A DNA stretch of 11,235 nucleotides, taken from UBA6901 sp964355495. GTDB lineage: Bacteria; Pseudomonadota; Gammaproteobacteria; Acidiferrobacterales; UBA6901. The notes under the pieces were generated by a model. That model saw nothing but the letters and a program-made list of their open reading frames with translations, made no database searches and had not been told where the DNA came from. Positions within the stretch are counted from its first letter, which is position 1. Each line of letters opens with the position of its first letter. Made by a program: the position numbers and the translations under genes. The stretch covers positions 1 through 11,235 of the forward strand of contig CAYHES010000080.1 of NCBI GenBank assembly GCA_964355495.1, read 5' to 3'. Below, in pieces: positions 1 to 7,133 of this stretch.

Positions 1-1167
1 GAGCTGCGCAAGCGCTTCACCGGCCAGCCCGAGCACGTGGTCAACTATTTCTTCTTCGTGGCCGAAGAGGTGCGCGAGTTGATGAGCCAGCTCGGCTTCC
101 GCAAGTTCGCGGACATGATCGGTCGCGCCGACCTGATCGACATGCGCAAGGGTGTTGCGCACTGGAAGGCCAGTGGCCTCGACTTCTCGCGAATTCTGTA
201 TCAGCCGCAGGTGGCGGGCGCGGCCACGCATCACAGCGAGGCCCAGGACCACGGCCTCGACAAGGCGCTCGATCACCAGCTGATCGCCAAGTCGAAGTCG
301 GCGCTGGCGTCGAAACAGCCGGTGCAGTTCGAGATGGCGGTCAGGAACGTGAACCGCACGGTCGGCGCCATGCTCTCGGGTGAAGTGGCGAAACGCTACG
401 GCCATGCCGGGCTGCCCGAGGACACGATCCACATCAAACTGAAGGGCACCGCCGGACAGAGTTTTGGCGCGTGGCTCGCGCATGGTGTAACCCTGGAACT
501 CGAAGGTGATGCCAACGACTACGTCGGCAAGGGGCTGTCCGGCGGACGCATCGTCGTTTACCCGTCCAAGGAAGCAAAAATAAAACCGGAAGAAAACATC
601 ATCGCCGGCAATACCGTGCTGTATGGCGCAATCGGCGGCGAGTGTTACCTGCGCGGTGTCGCCGGCGAGCGCTTCGCCGTGCGCAACTCCGGCGCGCTCG
701 CCGTCGTCGAGGGCGTCGGCGACCACGGCTGCGAATACATGACCGGCGGCACGGTGGTGGTGCTCGGCCAGGCGGGGCGCAATTTTGCCGCCGGCATGTC
801 GGGCGGCATCGCCTTCGTGCTGGACGAGGCCGGCGATTTCCGCAAGCGCTGCAACATGGCCATGGTGGAGCTGGAGGCCGTGCCGGCGGAAGAGGCGCAG
901 GTGCAGCACGCCGGCGACATGGCGGGCGAGCTGGAGAAGCACGGGCGCGTGGAGGTGAACCACCTTGAGCAGAGCGACATCGATATTCTGCTGACCCTCA
1001 TTACTCGCCACCAGCAGTACACGGGCAGTGCGCGCGCCAGGGAAATACTGGGCAACCTCGGCCGCTATCTGCCGAAGTTCGTGAAAATCATGCCGACCGA
1101 ATATCGGCGCGCGCTGGCCGAAATGGCCGCCACGCAACCGCGGGTTGCGGTTCGGGCTCCGGCCTAA
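1..1167 (+). CDS. gltB: Glutamate synthase (NADPH) large subunit, C-terminal part (5' end outside window)
   Basis: This is the 3' end of the large subunit of glutamate synthase, which makes two glutamates from glutamine and 2-oxoglutarate using electrons delivered by GltD. The reading frame is open from base 1, so 388 C-terminal residues are visible and the glutaminase and most of the FMN/Fe-S synthase domain lie upstream of the window. The first roughly 45 residues (HVVNYFFFVAEEVRELM and the following GFRKFADMIGR) match the end of the synthase domain. From about residue 105 to 290 there is the glycine-rich beta-helix (GXGXG) C-terminal domain, with runs such as GLSGGRIVVYP, AGNTVLYGAIGGE, MTGGTVVVLG and AAGMSGGIAFV. 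The C-terminal helices (YLPKFVKIMPTEYRRAL) are typical of GltB. The stop lies 10 bases before the gltD start, which supports one operon. An apparent GTG start at 37 is internal. Identification is very secure; only the truncation by the window edge limits it. Confidence 0.97.
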   Translation, partial: ELRKRFTGQPEHVVNYFFFVAEEVRELMSQLGFRKFADMIGRADLIDMRKGVAHWKASGLDFSRILYQPQVAGAATHHSEAQDHGLDKALDHQLIAKSKSALASKQPVQFEMAVRNVNRTVGAMLSGEVAKRYGHAGLPEDTIHIKLKGTAGQSFGAWLAHGVTLELEGDANDYVGKGLSGGRIVVYPSKEAKIKPEENIIAGNTVLYGAIGGECYLRGVAGERFAVRNSGALAVVEGVGDHGCEYMTGGTVVVLGQAGRNFAAGMSGGIAFVLDEAGDFRKRCNMAMVELEAVPAEEAQVQHAGDMAGELEKHGRVEVNHLEQSDIDILLTLITRHQQYTGSARAREILGNLGRYLPKFVKIMPTEYRRALAEMAATQPRVAVRAPA

Positions 1168-1177
1168 CAGGTGGACT

Positions 1178-2620
1178 ATGGGTAAGCCAACCGGATTTAT
1201 CGACATCAAGCGCCGTGAGCCGGGCGCGCAGCCGCCGGCGGAGCGCATCCGCTTCTACAGGGAATTCGAAATCCCGCTCGCTGAAACCGAGCTGAGCCGG
1301 CAGGGCGCGCGCTGCATGGACTGCGGCATCCCGTTTTGCCAGAGCGGTTGCCCGGTCAACAACATCATCCCGGACTGGAACGACCTCGTGTACCGCCATC
1401 GCTGGCGCGAGGCGAGCGAGGTGCTGCACTCGACCAACAATTTTCCGGAATTCACCGGACGCATCTGCCCGGCGCCCTGCGAGGCAGCGTGCACGCTCAA
1501 CATCAACAACGACCCGGTCACGATCAAGGTGATCGAGCACGCCATTATCGACCATGCCTGGGAGCAGGGCTGGGTGCAGCCACTGCCCGCCGCCCGCAAG
1601 ACCGGCAAGCAGGTCGCGGTGGTGGGTTCCGGTCCGGCCGGCCTGGCGGCCGCGCAGCAACTGGCGCGTGCCGGACATAGCGTGACGGTGTTCGAGAAGA
1701 ATGATCGCATCGGCGGACTGTTGCGCTACGGTATCCCCGATTTCAAGCTCGAGAAACGCCACATCGATCGCCGCCTCGAACAACTCAAGGCCGAGGGGAT
1801 CGAGTTCCGTGTCAACCAGCACGTTGGCGGGAACCTGCCGGCGAAGACAGTGCACGCTGAATTCGATGCCGTGGTGCTGGCCGGCGGCTCCGAGCACCCG
1901 CGCGACCTGACCGTGCCGGGACGCGAGCTTCAGGGTGTGCACTTCGCCATGGAATTCCTGCCGCAGCAGAACCAACGCAATGCCGGCGACACCATCCCCG
2001 GCAGCGTCGCGCTCACCGCCCAGGGCAAGCACGTGGTGGTGATCGGCGGTGGCGACACCGGATCGGACTGCGTGGGTACGTCGATCCGCCAGGGCGCCGC
2101 CTCCGTGACCCAGTTCGAGCTGCTGCCCAAGCCGCCGGAGAAAGAAGACAAGCCGCTCACCTGGCCGAACTGGCCGAACAAGCTGCGCACCTCAAGTTCG
2201 CAGGAAGAGGGCTGCGTGCGCGACTGGGCGGTGGCCACCAGGAGTCTTGCCGGAAAGGACGGCAAGGTCACAACCCTCCATGCCGTGCGCCTCGACTGGA
2301 AGCAGGACGAAAAAGGCCAGTGGAAAATGAGCGAGATCGCCGGCAGCGAATTCAGCCTCAAGGCCGATCTGGTGTTGCTTGCCATGGGCTATGTGCATCC
2401 GGTACACGAAGGTATGCTGAAGGAGCTGGGTGTCACGCTCGATCCGCGTGGCAATGTGCAGGCCACCGAGACCAACTACCAGACGTCCATGACCAAGGTG
2501 TTTGCCGCCGGCGACATGCGTCGCGGCCAGTCGCTGGTGGTGTGGGCGATCCGCGAGGGGCGCCAGTGCGCGTGTGCCGTGGATGAATTCCTGATGGGTC
2601 GTTCCGACCTGCCCCGATAG
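1178..2620 (+). CDS. gltD: Glutamate synthase (NADPH) small subunit
   Basis: The 480-residue small subunit takes electrons from NADPH through FAD and iron-sulfur clusters to GltB for glutamate synthesis in the cytoplasm. The N-terminal ferredoxin-like domain carries cysteines at 46, 49, 54 and 58 (CMDCGIPFCQSGC) and at 97, 101 and 105 (CPAPCEAAC), which are the usual Fe-S ligands. The FAD-binding GSGPAG is at 150-155 and the NADPH-binding GGGDTG is at 290-295. The C-terminal FAD motif (VFAAGDMRRGQSLVVWAI) starts near 441. The length is normal for the family. I chose the ATG at 1178, giving MGKPTGFIDI. An in-frame upstream start at 1145 would overlap gltB and adds 11 residues that do not resemble GltD. 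AGGTGG at 1169-1174 is a plausible but closely spaced ribosome binding site. Translation is probably coupled to gltB. No convincing terminator follows apart from the inverted repeat at 2636-2738. Confidence 0.97.
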   Translation: MGKPTGFIDIKRREPGAQPPAERIRFYREFEIPLAETELSRQGARCMDCGIPFCQSGCPVNNIIPDWNDLVYRHRWREASEVLHSTNNFPEFTGRICPAPCEAACTLNINNDPVTIKVIEHAIIDHAWEQGWVQPLPAARKTGKQVAVVGSGPAGLAAAQQLARAGHSVTVFEKNDRIGGLLRYGIPDFKLEKRHIDRRLEQLKAEGIEFRVNQHVGGNLPAKTVHAEFDAVVLAGGSEHPRDLTVPGRELQGVHFAMEFLPQQNQRNAGDTIPGSVALTAQGKHVVVIGGGDTGSDCVGTSIRQGAASVTQFELLPKPPEKEDKPLTWPNWPNKLRTSSSQEEGCVRDWAVATRSLAGKDGKVTTLHAVRLDWKQDEKGQWKMSEIAGSEFSLKADLVLLAMGYVHPVHEGMLKELGVTLDPRGNVQATETNYQTSMTKVFAAGDMRRGQSLVVWAIREGRQCACAVDEFLMGRSDLPR

Positions 2621-2635
2621 GTATTAATAACTCTT

Positions 2636-2738
2636 TGCCGCAAAGACGCAAAGGACGCAAAGAAAATCCAGAGTAAAAACAGATCCGCAGTTAAATGGTC
2701 ATTGCGGTCTTCTTTGCGTCCTTTGCGCCTTTGCGGCA
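2636..2738. repeat. 29-bp inverted repeat made of CGCAAAG units, 45-nt loop
   Basis: The left arm (2636-2664) and the right arm (2710-2738) are reverse complements at 28 of 29 positions; the one mismatch pairs A2646 with C2728. Each arm contains three tandem copies of a roughly 9-base unit, CGCAAAG followed by A or GA. The 45-base centre (2665-2709) is unrelated and relatively AT-rich. Transcribed RNA could form a very long stem. The element fills almost the whole gltD-hemE gap, and its right arm ends 9 bases before the hemE ATG. It has no coding capacity. From its form it is probably a dispersed, REP- or MITE-like palindromic element. Repeats of this CGCAAAG type are familiar to me from many bacterial genomes, but the copy number in this genome cannot be judged from one window. 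Confidence 0.9.
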
Positions 2739-2747
2739 GAAACTCAT

Positions 2748-3812
2748 ATGACAACATTAATAAACGACCGTTTCCTGCGCGCGCTAATGCGCGAACCCGT
2801 CGATGTCACGCCGGTCTGGATCATGCGCCAGGCCGGGCGTTATTTGCCCGAGTACCGCGCCACGCGCGAGAAGGCCGGCTCGTTCATGCAGCTGTGCACC
2901 ACGCCGGAGCTTGCCTGCGAAGTCACGCTCCAGCCGCTCCAGCGCTTCCCGCTGGATGCGGCGATTCTTTTTTCCGACATCCTCACCATCCCGGACGCGA
3001 TGGGCCTCGGCCTCTATTTCGCCGACGGCGAGGGCCCGCAGTTCAAAAACCCGGTGCGCACCGCCGCGGACGTAAAGCGACTCGCCGTGCCCGACCCCGA
3101 AGACAAGTTGCGCTATGTCATGGATGCGGTGCGCCTCATTCGCCGCGAGCTGGATGGCCAAGTCCCGCTCATCGGCTTCGCCGGCTCGCCGTGGACGCTC
3201 GCCACCTACATGATCGAGGGCGGTTCGAGCAAAGACTTCGCACTGATCAAGAAAATGCTGTACGACCAGCCTGCACTTCTGCACCAACTGCTTGCGACCA
3301 CCGCAAGCGCCGTGACCGAATACCTCAATGCCCAGATCGCCGCGGGCGTGCAGGCGGTGATGGTGTTCGATACCTGGGGCGGAGCGCTGTCGCCGCGCGA
3401 CTACCGGGAGTTCTCGCTGCGCTACATGCAGGAGATCGTCACTGGCCTCACGCGCGAGGCCGAAGGCCGCAAGGTGCCGGTGATCCTGTTCACCAAGGGC
3501 GGCGGCCAGTGGCTCGAAGCCATGGCCGACAGCGGCTGCGATGCCCTGGGCATTGATTGGACCACCGACCTCAAGGATGCCCGCGCCCGTGTTGGCAACC
3601 GCGTCGCGCTGCAGGGCAACATGGATCCGTCCGTACTCTACGCCTCACCCGACCGAATTCGTGCCGAGGTTGGAACCGTGCTGGCGAGTTTCGGCCATGG
3701 CAGCGGGCATGTTTTCAACCTCGGTCACGGCATCCACACCGGCATAAACCCCGATCACGTTGCTGCGCTGGTCGAAGCCGTTCACAGCGAGAGCAGGAAG
3801 TATCACGTCTGA
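2748..3812 (+). CDS. hemE: Uroporphyrinogen decarboxylase
   Basis: This cytoplasmic enzyme of 354 residues removes four acetate carboxyl groups from uroporphyrinogen III to give coproporphyrinogen III in heme synthesis. The first family signature is at 22-37 (PVWIMRQAGRYLPEYR, containing the substrate-binding arginines). The second is at 143-158 (GFAGSPWTLATYMIEG). The catalytic aspartate is D77 in ILFSDI, the conserved tyrosine is Y154, and the C-terminal histidine motif is FNLGHGIH at 323-330. The length is typical of bacterial HemE. The start ATG at 2748 fits the family N-terminus (TLINDRFLRALMREPVDVTP). No good Shine-Dalgarno sequence is visible, because the right arm of the inverted repeat occupies that space. 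Transcription may read through from gltBD or start inside the repeat element; neither is shown. Nothing in the protein looks altered. Confidence 0.98.
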   Translation: MTTLINDRFLRALMREPVDVTPVWIMRQAGRYLPEYRATREKAGSFMQLCTTPELACEVTLQPLQRFPLDAAILFSDILTIPDAMGLGLYFADGEGPQFKNPVRTAADVKRLAVPDPEDKLRYVMDAVRLIRRELDGQVPLIGFAGSPWTLATYMIEGGSSKDFALIKKMLYDQPALLHQLLATTASAVTEYLNAQIAAGVQAVMVFDTWGGALSPRDYREFSLRYMQEIVTGLTREAEGRKVPVILFTKGGGQWLEAMADSGCDALGIDWTTDLKDARARVGNRVALQGNMDPSVLYASPDRIRAEVGTVLASFGHGSGHVFNLGHGIHTGINPDHVAALVEAVHSESRKYHV

Positions 3813-3828
3813 GCATGGCCGGAATCGG

Positions 3829-3846
3829 CCGGTATCACCGTACCGG
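3829..3846. other. Small hairpin after hemE
   Basis: CCGGTA (3829-3834) and TACCGG (3841-3846) form a perfect 6-bp stem with a 6-base loop. It overlaps a competing GGCCG/CGGCC hairpin at 3817-3830. There is no T-tract after it, so it is at best a weak terminator or a processing site for the hemE transcript. Confidence 0.3.
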
Positions 3847-3889
3847 GAGAGCCAGCCGCGAGCCGATGTGCGACACAGCTGACCTCGAT

Positions 3890-3918
3890 TTGCTCCTGGG
3901 CATAACCTGGTCTATAGA
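3890..3918 (+). promoter_or_regulatory. Sigma70-like promoter for the PilZ gene
   Basis: TTGCTC at 3890-3895 and TATAGA at 3913-3918 are separated by 17 bases, the ideal spacing for a housekeeping sigma factor. Each box matches its consensus at four positions. A start site around 3925 would leave a leader of about 20 bases ending in the ribosome binding site AAGGAGGG (3932-3939). This suggests that the PilZ gene is transcribed independently of hemE. It is a pattern match only. Confidence 0.5.
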
Positions 3919-3944
3919 ATCGGCATATATCAAGGAGGGCCGGT

Positions 3945-4391
3945 ATGGACAAAAAACGTGCTACCTCAGAACATCCGCAAGGAGCCATTCGGGACGAAGT
4001 CTGGCTGACACATGCAGTCGCCGATGGTGTCGCTCGTGGTTACCGCGATAGTCCATCAAAACCACCTGCGGGCGCCTCATTCAGGCAGCGCGCGAGCATT
4101 CGCAAGCCTGTGCCCTGCAACCTGCTTGTTAAGGTTGGTGCTTCCTATGTCATCGCCCGGAAGATTCATGACATGAGCCTGGTCGGCGCGTTCGTGGAAA
4201 TGGACGTCACAGGTCTGGCTGTGGGGGACTTCGTCGAGGTCGTCATCGGGTTTGTCTATAACCAGCGCCAGATCGAGCATCAGATTTCGGCCGCGGTCGT
4301 GCGTGTTGAAACCGAGGGCGCCGGCTTCCGGTTCTGCACATACGGCAACCGCGCTTATACGGACTTGGTTAATCTTCTCTACGCAAGGTAA
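3945..4391 (+). CDS. PilZ-domain protein, probable cyclic-di-GMP receptor
   Basis: This 148-residue soluble protein has a C-terminal PilZ domain (about 47-148). The two cyclic-di-GMP binding signatures are both present: RxxxR as R49-ASI-R53 and DxSxxG as DMSLVG at 76-81. The following beta strands (FVEVVIGF, SAAVVRVE, GAGFRFCTY) and the terminal helix YTDLVNLLYAR fit the small beta-barrel fold. By family knowledge such proteins bind cyclic-di-GMP and act on a partner in motility, polysaccharide export or another envelope process. The first 46 residues are charged and polar, resemble no domain I know, and may be the output or partner-binding part. The start is well fixed by AAGGAGGG five bases upstream. 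The gene is followed 118 bases later by a membrane protein on the same strand, a possible partner. Base composition looks a little less GC-rich than the flanking housekeeping genes. The fold is likely; the target is unknown. Confidence 0.85.
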   Translation: MDKKRATSEHPQGAIRDEVWLTHAVADGVARGYRDSPSKPPAGASFRQRASIRKPVPCNLLVKVGASYVIARKIHDMSLVGAFVEMDVTGLAVGDFVEVVIGFVYNQRQIEHQISAAVVRVETEGAGFRFCTYGNRAYTDLVNLLYAR

Positions 4392-4509
4392 TCCAGCGCG
4401 CAGGTCATGGGGGGGGCAATCCGGCATCGAGCCGCGCAATGGTGACGGGTGCGCTGCGGCTTACCCAGGGACGGGATGGACGCCTGGAGTGTATCCGGAG
4501 GGATAATAG

Positions 4510-5334
4510 ATGGCGACTGACAATACGCGGCGACGGAATAACGAATCATCCATTGGCCGCATCACGAACGACAATCGTGCGGGTGGTATCCGGTTGTTAA
4601 ATCAGTTGGCCACCGAGTTGCTCGGGGCCATGGAAGATCACCGGACATGGATTGACAGCGCCCGCGCCCGCACACTCGGTACAACGTTCGAGGTAACGGG
4701 CCGGATACTTACCTACGGCGCCTATCTCGCCTTGGCTTATCTGGGCTTCACCGGGTTTCTGGATATCCGGAACGGAATAGCCGCGGGCATTTATGCCATT
4801 CCCGCGGCTATCGATGGATCGCGCGTTGCCCTCTTCAACATTCTGGCAACCGGACTGGCCGGGCCGCTCGCGATGATTGCAATTGGTATCGGGATTGGCT
4901 GGATGTACAACCTGACGACCGCCGCAGTCAATCGGGTATTGCCGCGCTTCGCCAGGCCACTGGTTCATCCATCTATAATGTTTGTGATCGTCGCCGCGTT
5001 GGGTGTTTATCAGTCCGTTGTGTCGGCAATAGTCGCCACCGGATACCTCCACGCACAAGCAAATATCGAAGCGGCATCTCCCCGGGAGGCCGTTTCTATC
5101 AAGGTTATCGAGATTCCCGGCCCCGATGTCCCGGGTGACTCCGAGGCGACGGGCCACGCTTCCTCGAGTGAACGCGAGTTGGTGCGATTGAGGTCGATGT
5201 TTAATAATGGCCGGCCCTGTGCAAAAGAAGGCCAAGGGACGGAATTGAATCCTCAACCAGAGGACACGCGACCGGAGCCAGGACTTGCTTCAAGTCGTGA
5301 TTGTCCGGTGGAAAAAACAGCCCTGCACGAATAA
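4510..5334 (+). CDS. Three-helix membrane protein of unknown family
   Basis: I do not recognise this 274-residue protein. Residues 1-65 are polar and charged (arginine- and asparagine-rich), with an amphipathic-looking stretch near 25-55. Three hydrophobic segments follow: about 67-85 (ILTYGAYLALAYLGFTGFL), 107-133 (glycine-rich, ending IGIGIGWMY) and 155-180 (IMFVIVAALGVYQSVVSAIV). The tail from about 181 to the end is proline- and glutamate-rich and probably disordered. It has two isolated cysteines and no clear domain. An inner-membrane location is inferred. The start ATG at 4510 is supported by GGAGGG at 4497-4502 with 7-base spacing. An open frame on the opposite strand (4597-5256) lacks such support. 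The gene lies 118 bases after the PilZ gene and converges on the kinase gene, so it may be co-transcribed with PilZ and serve as its membrane partner; this is inference only. Confidence 0.75.
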   Translation: MATDNTRRRNNESSIGRITNDNRAGGIRLLNQLATELLGAMEDHRTWIDSARARTLGTTFEVTGRILTYGAYLALAYLGFTGFLDIRNGIAAGIYAIPAAIDGSRVALFNILATGLAGPLAMIAIGIGIGWMYNLTTAAVNRVLPRFARPLVHPSIMFVIVAALGVYQSVVSAIVATGYLHAQANIEAASPREAVSIKVIEIPGPDVPGDSEATGHASSSERELVRLRSMFNNGRPCAKEGQGTELNPQPEDTRPEPGLASSRDCPVEKTALHE

Positions 5335-5348
5335 CGGCAAGGCAGGCT

Positions 5349-6230
5349 CTACGTTTCGCTCAACAACCGATCGATAAGCTGTTCCGCCTGTCTGCGGTAA
5401 CCGCCGCCAAACAGGTTCAGGTGGTTAAGGACGTGGTAGAGGTTGTAGAGATCGCGGCGCACGCGGTACCCGGGGTCGAGCGGCCAAGCCTCGTTATAAG
5501 CCGCGCAGAATCCCGGGCCGTAACCGCCAAACAGTTCAGTCATGGCGATATCCGCCTCACGATCGCCGTAGTACACGGCCGGATCGAAGATCACCGGTGT
5601 GCCATCAGGCAGCGCTGCGTGGTTCCCTCCCCACAGGTCGCCGTGCAGCAGTGACGGAAGCGGCTGGTAACTCGCAAAGAACACCGGCAGCTTTTCCAGA
5701 AGCTGTTCACCGCGCCGTACCAGGTTTCCGCCATAACCGTTCTCGTCGGCAAGATCGAGTTGAACGCGCAGCCGATGCTCGCGGTAGAACATTACCCAAT
5801 CCCCTTCTTGGGTATTGATCTGGCGTGTCGAACCGATGGTGTTGTCACGATGCCAGCCAAAGCGACCGTGTGTGCCGCGGTGCATGGCGGCGAGCTGGCG
5901 GCCAAGCAGTTCGTCAGCCTTGCCGGTGCCGCGGTTGATATCGATGTATTCGAGAACCAGGTACGCCTGACCGCCGTGCGCGCCGGAGCAGACCGGTTGC
6001 GGGACGCGCACGCTTTGCGAGTCGGCGATTTCAATGAGCCCATCAGACTCGGCCTCGAACATGGCAAGGCGCGCCGCGTCGTTGCACTTCACGAAGTAGC
6101 GTCGCCCACCACCTTCCAGTATCTCGGCGGTGTTGATGTCGCCGCCGCTCACGCCCTGCCGGCCTTCGGGCCGGAAGTTTTCACCCGTGACCCGCGATAT
6201 GGCGCGCGCGACCGCATCATGCAGGGACAT
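5349..6230 (-). CDS. Fructosamine kinase family protein
   Basis: This 293-residue cytoplasmic kinase-fold protein belongs to the fructosamine-3-kinase/ketosamine kinase family (E. coli YniA type). The family phosphorylates sugar adducts on protein amines so that they fall off, a deglycation repair. Visible motifs are the N-terminal GGDIN at 29-33, the ATP-binding lysine K48 in YFVK, the hinge LVLEYID near 91-97, the catalytic loop HGDLWGGN at 196-203, and the metal-binding DPAVYYGDREAD at 216-227. Length and motif order match the family, and no key residue is missing. It starts 2 bases after the nitroreductase stop codon. No separate strong ribosome binding site is visible, so translation is probably coupled to the upstream gene. 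Its 3' end faces the membrane-protein gene with a 14-base gap. The substrate (fructosamine, ribulosamine or another amine sugar) cannot be told from sequence. Confidence 0.93.
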   Translation of the reverse strand: MSLHDAVARAISRVTGENFRPEGRQGVSGGDINTAEILEGGGRRYFVKCNDAARLAMFEAESDGLIEIADSQSVRVPQPVCSGAHGGQAYLVLEYIDINRGTGKADELLGRQLAAMHRGTHGRFGWHRDNTIGSTRQINTQEGDWVMFYREHRLRVQLDLADENGYGGNLVRRGEQLLEKLPVFFASYQPLPSLLHGDLWGGNHAALPDGTPVIFDPAVYYGDREADIAMTELFGGYGPGFCAAYNEAWPLDPGYRVRRDLYNLYHVLNHLNLFGGGYRRQAEQLIDRLLSET

Positions 6231-6232
6231 GC

Positions 6233-6841
6233 TCAGTCCGTCTTGACCGGAACGCCCCAGGCGCCATCAAAGAAACACTCGGCGAGCGGCTTGCGGCTGC
6301 GCGCCGCGGTTTCAAGTATGCGATATTCTTCTTCGAGGCTGTCCGCCGGCCCTGGGTGGCCAACCGCAATCATCGCCATCGGGGTGTAGTCCTCGGGAAT
6401 GGCAAAGGCCGCGCGTGCCTTGTCCGGGTCGTAACCGCCCATCGGGTGAGCCATGAGACCCATGGCGGCAGCCTGGAGATAAAGGTTCTGTCCGGCCGCG
6501 CCGGTGTCGTGCTGGCCCCAGCGGCTTGGTTTGTGGTTGCGCTCGAAGACACTACCCGCGCAGGACAGCATCAGCACCGGCGCATTCACGGCCCATTTCT
6601 GGTTCCACTCTCCGAGACAGCCGAAGGCCTTTTGCCAACCGCTGGCGTCGGCGTTGCGGTCCCAGACCAGAAAGCGCCACGGTTGTTCGTTGTAGCAGGA
6701 AGCCGCCCAGCGCGCCGCCTCGAGCAGGGCAACAAGTTGCTCGCGCTTGACAGGTTTGAGGGGGTCGAAGGCCCGACCGCTCCAGCGGCGGGCGATAACA
6801 TCATTAATCGGTACCTGGGTGTGGGCGAGCCTGGTTGCCAT
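6233..6841 (-). CDS. Nitroreductase family flavoprotein
   Basis: This 202-residue protein has the fold of FMN-dependent nitroreductases, which move electrons from NAD(P)H to nitro compounds, quinones or other acceptors in the cytoplasm. Motifs are RRWSGRAFD at 18-26 (FMN phosphate contact), AARWAASCYNEQPWRF at 42-57, the dimer and FMN-binding helix HDTGAAGQNLYLQAAAMGL at 111-129, PMGGYD at 133-138 and the C-terminal VGHPG at 160-164. The length is typical. The start is supported by GGAG on the minus strand (6849-6852) 7 bases upstream. It is the first gene of a two-gene unit with the fructosamine kinase. The divergent promoter region with priA lies upstream (6842-7244). The native substrate is unknown; NfsB-like, MdaB-like or dehydrogenase roles cannot be separated by reading alone. 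Confidence 0.92.
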   Translation of the reverse strand: MATRLAHTQVPINDVIARRWSGRAFDPLKPVKREQLVALLEAARWAASCYNEQPWRFLVWDRNADASGWQKAFGCLGEWNQKWAVNAPVLMLSCAGSVFERNHKPSRWGQHDTGAAGQNLYLQAAAMGLMAHPMGGYDPDKARAAFAIPEDYTPMAMIAVGHPGPADSLEEEYRILETAARSRKPLAECFFDGAWGVPVKTD

Positions 6842-6882
6842 CGTTGATCTCCAATTCTCCCGGGTTGTTGCCGTAGAATTCA

Positions 6883-6893
6883 GCCTTTAAGGC
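6883..6893. repeat. 11-bp palindrome upstream of the nitroreductase gene
   Basis: GCCTT-T-AAGGC is a perfect 5-bp inverted repeat around one base, 42 bases upstream of the nitroreductase start. It could be an operator half-site pair for a small regulator or a chance palindrome; nothing else distinguishes it. Confidence 0.3.
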
Positions 6894-6921
6894 CGAACAA
6901 CAAATAATCGCGGTCAAGCGG

Positions 6922-6930
6922 TTATTCACA
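6922..6930 (+). promoter_or_regulatory. DnaA box match (TTATTCACA)
   Basis: TTATTCACA fits the DnaA binding consensus TTATNCACA at all fixed positions. It lies on the nitroreductase side of the AT-rich core, 61 bases to its left. Binding is not shown by sequence alone. Confidence 0.5.
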
Positions 6931-7034
6931 ATTGCGCGGAACTTCATCGATAGCGTGGTATGTGCACCACCGGACCTGCATCAGCGCTCGCTAATCTAAC
7001 ATAAGTTATTGAATTATCGGTATATCTGAAAGCA

Positions 7035-7049
7035 GATTAATTTTTAATC
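7035..7049. repeat. AT-rich palindrome GATTAA-TTT-TTAATC
   Basis: A perfect 6-bp inverted repeat around three T bases lies within the AT-rich core. It could be an operator, part of a DNA-unwinding element, or chance in a skewed composition. Confidence 0.4.
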
Positions 7050-7110
7050 AAATTGTCAAAAAACCGCCATAAGGCCTAATTTTTCAAATTCACCTGAATG
7101 TTGCACAGTC

Positions 7111-7119
7111 TTATCCACA
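7111..7119 (+). promoter_or_regulatory. Consensus high-affinity DnaA box (TTATCCACA)
   Basis: TTATCCACA is the classical strong DnaA box sequence without mismatch. It lies 11 bases right of the AT-rich core and 126 bases before priA. A weaker inverted copy follows 5 bases later. Confidence 0.6.
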
Positions 7120-7124
7120 GATTC

Positions 7125-7133
7125 TGTGAGTAA
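7125..7133 (-). promoter_or_regulatory. Weak inverted DnaA box (TTACTCACA)
   Basis: Read on the minus strand this is TTACTCACA, one mismatch from TTATNCACA. It faces the strong box at 7111-7119 with 5 bases between them. Such pairing is common where DnaA binds cooperatively, but a one-mismatch box alone would be weak evidence. Confidence 0.35.

Noticed and set aside
1145..1177. Upstream in-frame start for gltD, overlapping gltB
   Set aside because: It would add 11 residues unlike the GltD N-terminus and overlap the gltB coding end. The ATG at 1178 gives the normal family start.
1088..2032. 314-residue open frame on the minus strand opposite gltD
   Set aside because: It lies wholly over well-identified gltB/gltD coding sequence, has no recognisable domain, and is explained by GC-rich codon use in the real genes.
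4252..4506. 84-residue plus-strand frame overlapping the end of the PilZ gene
   Set aside because: It is out of frame with the PilZ gene, rich in arginine, serine and proline as typical shadow frames are, and has no ribosome binding site.
4597..5256. 219-residue minus-strand open frame opposite the membrane protein
   Set aside because: It has no hydrophobic pattern, no known motif and a low-complexity composition. The plus-strand frame has three clean membrane segments and GGAGGG at the right spacing.
5760..6389. 209-residue plus-strand frame opposite the kinase and nitroreductase genes
   Set aside because: Both minus-strand genes have complete family motifs; this frame is their shadow.
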